64,000 nucleotides of DNA, taken from NCBI GenBank assembly GCA_021234155.1, contig JAJEKV010000006.1, positions 9,701,003 through 9,765,002 on the forward strand, written 5' to 3'. Of the stretch, positions 56,242 through 64,000 are shown piece by piece. A model generated the notes under the pieces. That model was not told where the DNA came from. It saw only the letters and a list, made by a program, of their open reading frames with translations, and did not search any database. Numbering within the stretch: position 1 is the first letter of the stretch; each line of letters begins with the position of its first letter. Source of the stretch: Isoetes taiwanensis. Its lineage: Eukaryota; Streptophyta; Lycopodiopsida; Isoetales; Isoetaceae. A program made the translations under genes and the position numbers.

Positions 56242-57363
56242 TAAGAGAAGAACATGTTGCCCACTATCTGGAGGAATCACAGGTTAGTTTATTTCTGTTA
56301 TTCATGTTTTCTTAGTTATGGTGCTTAGTGTGGTGGTGCATGTGGTGGTTATTGTGTTGTACAAATGATTGTGGTGTACCGTATGCAAGATGTGAATTGT
56401 GTGTAGTTGACTCTAGTCCGAAATGCAATATTTAATGTTTGGAATATTATTAGAACATGACAGAATTGAGTACTCCTTTACTGGGTGTGTGTACAGTCTA
56501 AAAATATTTGAGAATGATAACTAACTGATCCTAAGATACAAATTTTTGTTGAATAAAGACAATTTTTTGTCAGATTCAATCACACAAAATTGGAAAGTAT
56601 GATATATTAAAAAAGGATCTTACAAAATTTGGCTTTACAAAATTTGACTCTCCATTGAAAGCTCTCACTTTAGAACTAAATTTACATGCATTTCCTAAGC
56701 AACAGAAATGCCGGTATGACGGCTCGAGAACCGGTGCATCCAAAATTATTGTTTTCGCACTAAAGCATCTAAGCTTTCTGCGGTCATCCCAATTTAACAG
56801 ATGAGGTTTGCCGCTGCTTCCTCGCATTCCCCGGTGGTAAGAACGCAACTCGCCAAGAATTCCTCACTGTTGCAGAAGTCGAGTTTTTACAAGTGACAGA
56901 ACAAATAAACCAACCGCCCTTGCAAAGAAGATGTAACATAAGCTCATGGACCTTGTCTAAGAGCTCTCTTCTCATCAATCGACTCCAAGCATAGCCATTG
57001 AAGGCCCAAAGATCCAAATTGTTGTATGCCTTTAGGTTGGATTCGAATTAGCAAAGAAGGTGGATTTAGGCATATCCACCTTCGTGAGATTGATCACGGT
57101 CCCTCGCTTTAACATGTGTCGAATGCCCTCCTCGCCACCCTACAATAGTCAGAGGATCTCCGGAACATCCCTCCTACCATGTTGCCGAATGAACTTGTTC
57201 AATTGGGAATGAAACGCCAAAAATCGGGGCGTAGGGAATGGATTTAGAACCCGGATCCTTTTCTAATGATTAGAAGAGGAATGTAATTATTATCGTGGTG
57301 TACGGTGTTTATGAGAGCAAAGGCTAAAGCAGATTTTTTATGTCGAATCGAAATAGGATAAAA
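56242..57363 (+). other. Host-transposon sequence resuming after element 3
   Basis: The first 40 bases complete an exon broken by element 3 and end at CACAG|GTTAGT. Beyond that it is intron-like and AT-rich, with no recognised domain. Confidence 0.4.
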
Positions 57364-57895
57364 GTGATGTGATGTGATGTGTGGTGTCGTGATGGTGTGG
57401 TGTGGTGTGGTGTGGTGTGGTGTGGTGTGGTGTGGTGTGGTGTGGTGTGGTGTGGTGTGGGTTGCTTATGTCCATGGTGTCATGTGGGTGTGTGCATGTT
57501 AATGTATGATATGTGTGGATTTAATTTTATTTATTCTCCCCCCCCCCCACCACACCCCATCATCTATCCCACCGCCATAGACTACCACCGCATCTTTGCG
57601 ACCACCACATTACCACCACATGCACACACATCCCACCACATCCCACATCCACACACCCCTCCACCACCACCACCACACTCCACCACCACCACACTTCACC
57701 ACCAACACACTCAACACACCACACCCCTCCACCACCACCACCACACTCCACCACACCACATCACACCACAATCCACAACACCACACCACACCACCACCAC
57801 CACTACACCCCCCACCACACACCACCACCACACTCCACCACCCCCACCCCCACCACCACCACACTCCACCACACCATATCATACCACCACCAGTG
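57364..57895. repeat. Inverted GT-rich / CA-rich simple repeat I
   Basis: (TGTGG)n at 57394-57460 on the plus strand, then about 80 bp of ordinary sequence, then a long CCACCA/CCACAC tract (57541-57890). The two arms are complementary in composition and could form a large hairpin. The His/Pro-rich open frames here are an artefact of the repeat. Confidence 0.85.
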
Positions 57896-59149
57896 CTCAA
57901 ATTTGAAAGCTATCCCTAATTTTCTTGTGACAAGCAAAAAATTATTATGCCTTTCGCATGACAAGAAGTCTTTCAATTTTAACCTTTCAAATGCAAGATA
58001 AAAATCCCAAATGACAGAAACTATTTTTTATGTAAAAAAAAAAAAAAAACAAGTTATAAAGTCTATTATAAACTCGTAATAATATAACCAAGTTTTAAAT
58101 GTACATCAACAATAGGTATGTTCTTCTGTACGTTACAAGAACCTTCTATAATTTCTATGGTCTCCTCAAGAACTATGCCGGGCTGCTGCTGCGTTTGAGA
58201 GCATGAACTTGCAGCTATGCTACTAGAGAATTTGCAGAAAGAAAGCATGGATCTACATTGATTGGCCTTCCTTCTTTTTTTTTTAGCTTAAACAAGCCAC
58301 CACTATAATAAAAAATTGAAAACTACGGAAATGCAAGGAGCAAGAAAAAGCAAGAAATCACAGTAAGATAGAGCAAATGATCTAAATATGAACTTACTTA
58401 TGTTGTCTTTATCTTGCTCCATGAATGAATAGATGAGATAGGTTTGTAGAAGTGGTGGTCTCAGAAGTCTTGATGCAGAACAATCAAAGAGCCCAAGTGT
58501 AAGCACAAGAATGGCGGTGTTATTTGCCAAGCATAAGCCCAAGTATGAGCCCAGGTTTGGCCCGAATCTAAGTATTCTGTGGGTTTGTTGAAGTGGAGGT
58601 TTTAGAAATCTGTTGTTTGTTCATAAATATTCTGTGGGTCTAAATTAAATATTCTATGGCTTCAAAAATCTTGGTGCAGCAGAGCTCAAGAGGGCTCTTG
58701 AATCTAAATCGATGCAAGTTGGGGTTCCCTGGCCGATTTCATGGCCAATTCCCTACCGATTTCCTGGCAATTTATGGCCGATTCCTTGGCAATTCCCTGG
58801 TTGATGCAAGCTAGTATTCCCCCTTTTCAATGGTTGGATGGTATCTAATTTACCATGCCCATGAAGTGTTTTTAAATTCGGTACCTTAAAAGTTGTTTGG
58901 ATGGAGCATACATTTTGGAATATGGGCCTATATATTATATCATTTTATTTACAAAAAGATAAGAAAATTAAAAAAATGACAGGACAATTTAAATTTCTAG
59001 CCTTTCAAATGAAAAATATGTATTTTGATGGCCCTTCTGTATGACAGGCATTTGGTCATTGGCTACCTTTCATTTGCAATACAAATTTTATTTTTGCTGT
59101 TTTGACAGGCAAAAATGCCAAAAACAGACGTGAAAGTCGTCAAATTTGA
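57896..59149. other. No gene recognised
   Basis: AT-rich, with an A17 run near 58035. No motif seen. Confidence 0.4.
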
Positions 59150-59300
59150 GCCTGACCACCACACACCACTACACACACCACCACCACCACCCCCCACCAC
59201 CACACTCCACCACCACTCCACACTCCACCATTTGGTGTATGGTGTGTGGTGAATGGTGTGGTGTGTGGTGGGGTGTGGTGTGGTGTGTGGTAATGTACAC
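59150..59300. repeat. Inverted CA-rich / GT-rich simple repeat II
   Basis: CCACCACCACC-type sequence (59156-59231) is immediately followed by TGGTGTGTGGTG-type sequence (59232-59290). A near-perfect compositional palindrome, in the opposite order to repeat I. Confidence 0.85.
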
Positions 59301-59389
59301 AGCACTAAGGTGCTCGTTCTGGTGAATAGGATGAGTGTGGGGCATGGTATGGTGCATGGTTTGGTGTGGTATACACATCCTAACAGTTT

Positions 59390-60790
59390 AGTGTTCATTT
59401 CATGCGTGATGCTATTGTTCAAGAGGTTTCGGACCAACATCCGAGAAATTAAGATTCGCCTTCGAGCTTTTGAGAAGCTAAAACCCCGGCTTGTTGTGAA
59501 ATTGAAGGACTTCAATAGTTGCTTTGTTGCATTCAAAGACGTGAGGATGCAAATACTAGTGGATGGACTCAATGGGATGAGAACCAAACATCCAAAGAAT
59601 TGCACTTGCACTGCGATGTTTGTAGATCACATGAACTTGGTCAATGCAGGGCACACCAAAGCATAAAATTGCAAGTATCTGAAGCTTGTGGAGATCTATA
59701 TTGTGTCCAAAGAGTGAATTAGATGAGTTTCACAAGAAGGCGTGCATCCTTGGAAATTGTGAGTCGTGGAATCAAGAAGTTTCGGACTGTCCCATGGAAG
59801 GAAGTGGCGAGAGGAAAGTGAAATGGGAGTACATTGACTATGAAAAGACAACGTCTCGAAGTTCGTAGGAGAGACTCGACTCATCAAGATTACAATGAGA
59901 CGTAACCCAAGGAGCTTCTAGATAAACTAAAAGAGCGCCTAAAAAATCTTTCCACCGCGCATAATTTCATGTACCAATGGCGGGGCAAAATGTTTAAGGA
60001 GCTTCGAGAACCTCCCCAGCAGATGCATGTCTCGATAGTGGATTTTGCGTAGAACTATACATTCAAGGAACAAGAGGAGGTGCGGTCGATCAAGGCTGGG
60101 TCAATAACCAGATTACCATTTTGGTTCAAATAACACATCATGACGACTCGATTAGCGGATGAGATTATCAAGGAAACACATTACTATGTATCGATGATAG
60201 GGAACACGATACTTTGTTCGGTACAACATCGCTTCATGAAGCACCACAAATATCCGGAGCGAGAAAGGAAGGGTGCCAAAGAGACATTATGTGTTTTCGG
60301 ATGGTGCAAAGATCTCAATTCAAGGCTTCTAGACCATTTTACTTTGTGGCTAGGTACACAAACGCCAATCGATGTCTATATATTGTGGAATTTTTTGGTT
60401 CTAACCACGGGAAAGGTGAACACGATGGCAAAGCCGCTGAAGTTGAAGAGATGGTTAAGACAACCGCAATTAAAATACAAAGATAAAATTGGGTAATGCT
60501 CATGAAGTGGTAGAAGTTGCGAAGAGATATTTACTTGTGGAACATCCGAAAGTGGATGAACACATCCAAACCGATAAGAGGAAGAATATAAAAAGGTTCT
60601 TTTGGGAAGTCAAGGTGGAGGATATAGATAGAAAGAAAGCATGGGGTGCAAAAAGGATTTTGGACACTAGGCGGATCCATTGTGTACATGCATTCAATCC
60701 TCAATCTCCATTGCGGCTTCGCGGGCGAGGGAACTTTCATGCTTCTGCGACTCTCGCTTGGATGGCATGTGGGACAGTTGTGTGAACAAG
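59390..60790 (+). pseudogene. DDE-type transposase relic with HGKGxxDG motif
   Basis: Frameshifted but recognisable blocks in order: FEKLKPRLVVKLKDFNSC and a Cys-rich segment (CDVCRSHELGQC) at 59450-59690; KVKWEYIDYEK; VDFA-stop-NYTFKEQEEVRSI (about 60040); SDGA then SQFKASRPFYFVAR (about 60300); FFGSNHGKGEHDGKAAE (about 60390); and a helical tail (NAHEVVEVAKRYLL). Blocks of the kind VDFAENY, SDGAxxQFK and HGKGxxDGxG recur in eukaryotic transposase-like proteins, and the two Asp blocks would be catalytic. I cannot name the family securely. At least five lesions. Confidence 0.5.
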
Positions 60791-61736
60791 CACTACGTTG
60801 ATGATTGGAAACTTCAAGTTATTGTACCATCCTCCAATGTGCATCTTGACATTGAGGACCGTAAATCCAAAGAAAGTCCTTGTTCTCCTCAATCCCGATG
60901 TTAGCACACTTAGAGTTGGTGATAATTTTTTTGTCGTTGCTCACGAAAGGGAATGATGAGGGTTCTGAATTTTGGATTCTGATGTGCACAAAACCAAAAT
61001 GGATAGTGGAGAAAAGACTTCCAACTCAATAGAACATGGTACCTCACCGATGATAGTGTCATAGAAGGTATGTATTACAAGAAGGGCGCCAAGATCAACA
61101 GTCATTTATGATCTTTGCGGTAAAAGGCGCCCTTTAGGCATAGTATTCACAACCTGGATCTCATTGCAATCAGACTTCACATGCCACCAACTAAACGTCA
61201 AAAGCGGATCAGTATATAGGTCGGATCCTTTAGATGAGGAGAAAATTTTACGAAATTTACCCGAAGTTCTTTTGATGATGATGAAATATAAAACCATTAC
61301 AGAAGTTTTCAAACTCATGTGAAGTTTTGTGCTTCACCGAAAATAAGTTTGTCTTGATTTCTTTTGAAGATTTGAATTCTTCTCAAACACTTGATTCCTT
61401 TGTTTGTGAGATGAATTGAATATGAATTTTCATTGAAATGAATCGAGGTTACAATAACAATTATGTACATAAGAAAGATATCTGATGATTTAAGTATGAG
61501 TCGACTCATGCACCTACATACTTTCCAATACATATGTTCCTCGGTTCCAGCTTTTGTTGCTTCTAATCTTAAAACTTCAAGCATGAACACTCTAACATCA
61601 ACTAGATCCTAGTCTGAAATGTCCACAACCTGCGCAGCTTAACCACACTTTGTCAATAACGAGTTTGGTTTATCTCTACATTTAAGATGACTTACTAGAT
61701 CGTGCAACAATATATTCACTCCTTTCAAGTACCCCC
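60791..61736. other. No gene recognised
   Basis: Possible 3' portion of the transposon relic; only short frames. Confidence 0.35.
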
Positions 61737-61922
61737 TCACAAATTTAGCATATAAACTAAACATACCAAGCAGTGGCCACATGAATGACCATCGGTTTGA
61801 AGAGGCGTTCTCGAAATTTTCACAACATCCGAGGTTGTAAAGTTGAAATTATTGTGTCCAAGCAATTCCGTGAACCTGCACTCAAAGTTCGTTGTCATTG
61901 TGCCACAACAAAGAAAATGCAA
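61737..61922 (-). pseudogene. Possible Ulp1/C48 peptidase C-terminal fragment
   Basis: The minus-strand frame contains VVKISRTPLQTDGHSCGHC followed by LVCLVYMLNL. The Q..DG..CG arrangement fits the catalytic Gln-Cys end of Ulp1-like SUMO proteases, often carried by plant DNA transposons. The His/Asp half is not readable upstream. Short and uncertain. Confidence 0.35.
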
Positions 61923-64000
61923 TGAGCAAGCACTAACCTCTCAATATGTCCGCTTACGCCATGCAAGCCCGAGCTATCAAAGTGATATATCCCCGGTTTA
62001 TATCTCTCAGGCGAGACACGCGTGGCTTACAATCGAGAAACAGGTCCAAGATGATGTCCATCACAAGCGTGCATAAACATGTACCGCACTTATCCGATTC
62101 ACATGTTTCCTTATTGTTTTGTAACTATTTGTGTCCTTGGACAATGTCGAGTGAAAAAAAAGGGTCAAAGAAATGAAAGGGATGGCTCATTCCTTGGAGA
62201 ATCAAGTAGTATTCCATGTATCGCAAACATATGCATATCATCGACACAATCGATGATCACAAATCGATGAAAGTATCACCTTGAGAAGAGGAGGATCAAT
62301 TGATCATTGAACCACTTGATATCGCCTTCCAAAATTTTGATGTCGGTGGAGATAATCCGCGACGTTTCAGTTCCACTCAAAGACCACTTCCGGATGTGTA
62401 TTTGGCTTTAGATAGTCGGGGATGCCAAGCTCTATCATCTCTAGTTCTAAACATACACGAGAACATTTGCTCACAATCCATTCAAATATTTTAAATTGAA
62501 AAAGTACAACACATATCATAGAATTTTTTTTACTTATATTGACTTTCAAAGAGTTTTACAAGATTCATTTATGAAAATACTTGTCGAGCATTTTCATGCA
62601 GTTGTGCGACTCTTCAGAATCCCACATGTTCCACATTTGATGTTCCTTCACATAAGCCGGGCACACTTTACGCGGCCTTAAGTCCCTCTAGCCATGGTTT
62701 GAGTTGCTCCAAAAGGAAATTGAATCCAACCCCGCCGGGAGCAAAACTATTTGGACATATCATTGTGTTCGGCTGGTTGGTACACTTTGGACAGATCCTT
62801 AAGGAAAATTGGCTTATTAACCACTTTTAATTTTGTGTTGGTGCAGTCATCCTGATTCCAAATAAAAAGAAATCTGCCCTTATATTCCTCGCAAAGAACT
62901 TTCTCATCAACAATTCAACATTACTCTTAGCCATGCCGACCACAATGCAATCTCAAATTTTGAAAACACCATTCTAAGAACTCCTGTAATCCAGGCCTGG
63001 AAACTGCTAACTTTTGATGGTTCAATTTCTGGATGGTCACTTCTGGCTCAGCCGATGCAGGGATCCTCTCTTTCAAGTCATAAAACTTGCCTAAAACCCC
63101 ATTAAAATCCAGAACAAGGAGAATTTCGCTTAACCTCTTGGTTTTTCTTGGTTGAGGTTGTATTGGACTCGTTGAGCGGTCAGCATTATGTCCGGGATCC
63201 GGGGTCTCTTTGTCAACTTCATCACCGCATCAACATTTGGCTCATGTTCAAACCAAAACTTTTTTCTCGGGTGAAGGACCCCGCAGAAATGAATCTCAAG
63301 GGAATTAATTTCCCCCTAAAGATGCACTAGGAATCTCTTCGCGGATGGCTTCCGGTTGCGAGAGCATTTATCTCTAACATAATTGAAATGAGGAAGACCA
63401 CGAAAAATACAAAAAATAAATCATGTATGTGGCATCGGTTTACTTGATACGACTGCATTCAGTTCACTATCCAAATTTCGTTTTGGAGTCTCCACCGCCG
63501 CCGGCCGGGGATTGACTTAGGAGTATCAAATGGGTGAATTCTAGGTACAACCCGGAGGTATCTTGCGCCTCATAACCCGATCGAGGCGTGGATAACTGTT
63601 GGATATCCTTGGTCTCAAATTTCTGCAATTCTGCAAACACTAAGTCAGTAGACCTGTGACAACATCAGTAAACATTCCTAGGATGGGTCCTATGATACAA
63701 CTAGTTGGCCGGTCTTGAAGTGGTGTTCTCATTGAGCTTTGTAAAACATTGAGTACAAATGGATCCCTCACTAGGGGTAGATAAATTTGGAAATATGAAT
63801 TTTTAAATGCTTTGAAACTAGACAATCATCGAGAGCATGATGATACTGAAGAATACAACATAAAAGATGGGTTTATCCGCCACTTGGTCGATGCAAAGGT
63901 GAGAAGACCTGGTGACTGCTTCTCATCAGGAAGAAGAACCACGCCTTCTTAGGTTTTTGAGGAAAACCCAAGCAAATAGTTGAAGCACGACCCCACGCGC
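61923..64000. other. Unassigned, fragmentary open frames
   Basis: No domain recognised on either strand. May be further transposon remains. Confidence 0.35.

Noticed and set aside
57379-57919. Pro/His/Thr-rich open frames
   Set aside because: Translation of a CCACCA/CACACC simple repeat, open in several frames on both strands.

Overview
The window looks like repeat-rich nuclear DNA of a land plant. It holds chromodomain-type and Tat/Athila-like Ty3 LTR retrotransposons, remains of two nuclear genes for plastid proteins (a TGD3-like ABC ATPase and a SOQ1-like NHL-repeat protein) with GT/AG introns, and LINE, copia and DDE-transposon relics. A non-seed plant with a large genome is my guess, not a conclusion. 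No gene here is clearly intact. Nearly all coding sequence is mobile-element protein in some state of decay.

Layout. 1-6.6 kb: one solo LTR (target duplication CATTT) and weak exons of an unrecognised minus-strand gene. 6.63-19.32 kb: element 1, a complete LTR retrotransposon with perfect GATAA target duplications, PBS, PPT and a chromovirus-type pol. 19.3-25.6 kb: tail exons of a TGD3-like pseudogene, a solo LTR with GCGTC duplications, and a further solo LTR of the element-1 family. 25.6-34.8 kb: a LINE fragment, a SOQ1-like pseudogene, a copia RT fragment and tandem duplications. 34.8-44.2 kb: element 2, a second Ty3 element, internally duplicated and truncated in pol. 44.2-61 kb: a DDE-type DNA transposon relic, split by element 3 (45.14-56.24 kb, minus strand, AAATG duplications). 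57-64 kb: GT/CA simple repeats, the transposase relic and a possible Ulp1-like fragment.

Main observation. Elements 1 and 2 both carry extra genes between the 5' end and gag. The first (ORF1) ends in a histone H3 fold. In element 2 the H3 domain can be read from HRFRPGTVALREI to the final helix with a single TAG where H3 has Gln. In element 1 the same domain is frameshifted but recognisable (ALKEIR, FQRLVR, LQEAAEA, AKRVTLM, GER). The next gene (ORF2) is a shared family I do not recognise, with acidic tracts. Element 2 also has an acidic ORF3. A retrotransposon lineage that captured an H3 and kept it as the C-terminal domain of an accessory protein is the most likely undescribed system in this window.

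How the parts may work together is inference. Gag-Pol would copy and integrate the element, and the chromodomain would target chromatin. The H3-fold protein with its basic linker could package element DNA or act on host nucleosomes, and the acidic ORF2/ORF3 products could act like histone chaperones. ORF2, ORF3 and Gag start behind splice-acceptor-like sites in the same codon phase. In element 1, ORF1 and ORF2 each follow a pair of hairpins and a TATA box. These features suggest separate transcripts or spliced mRNAs.
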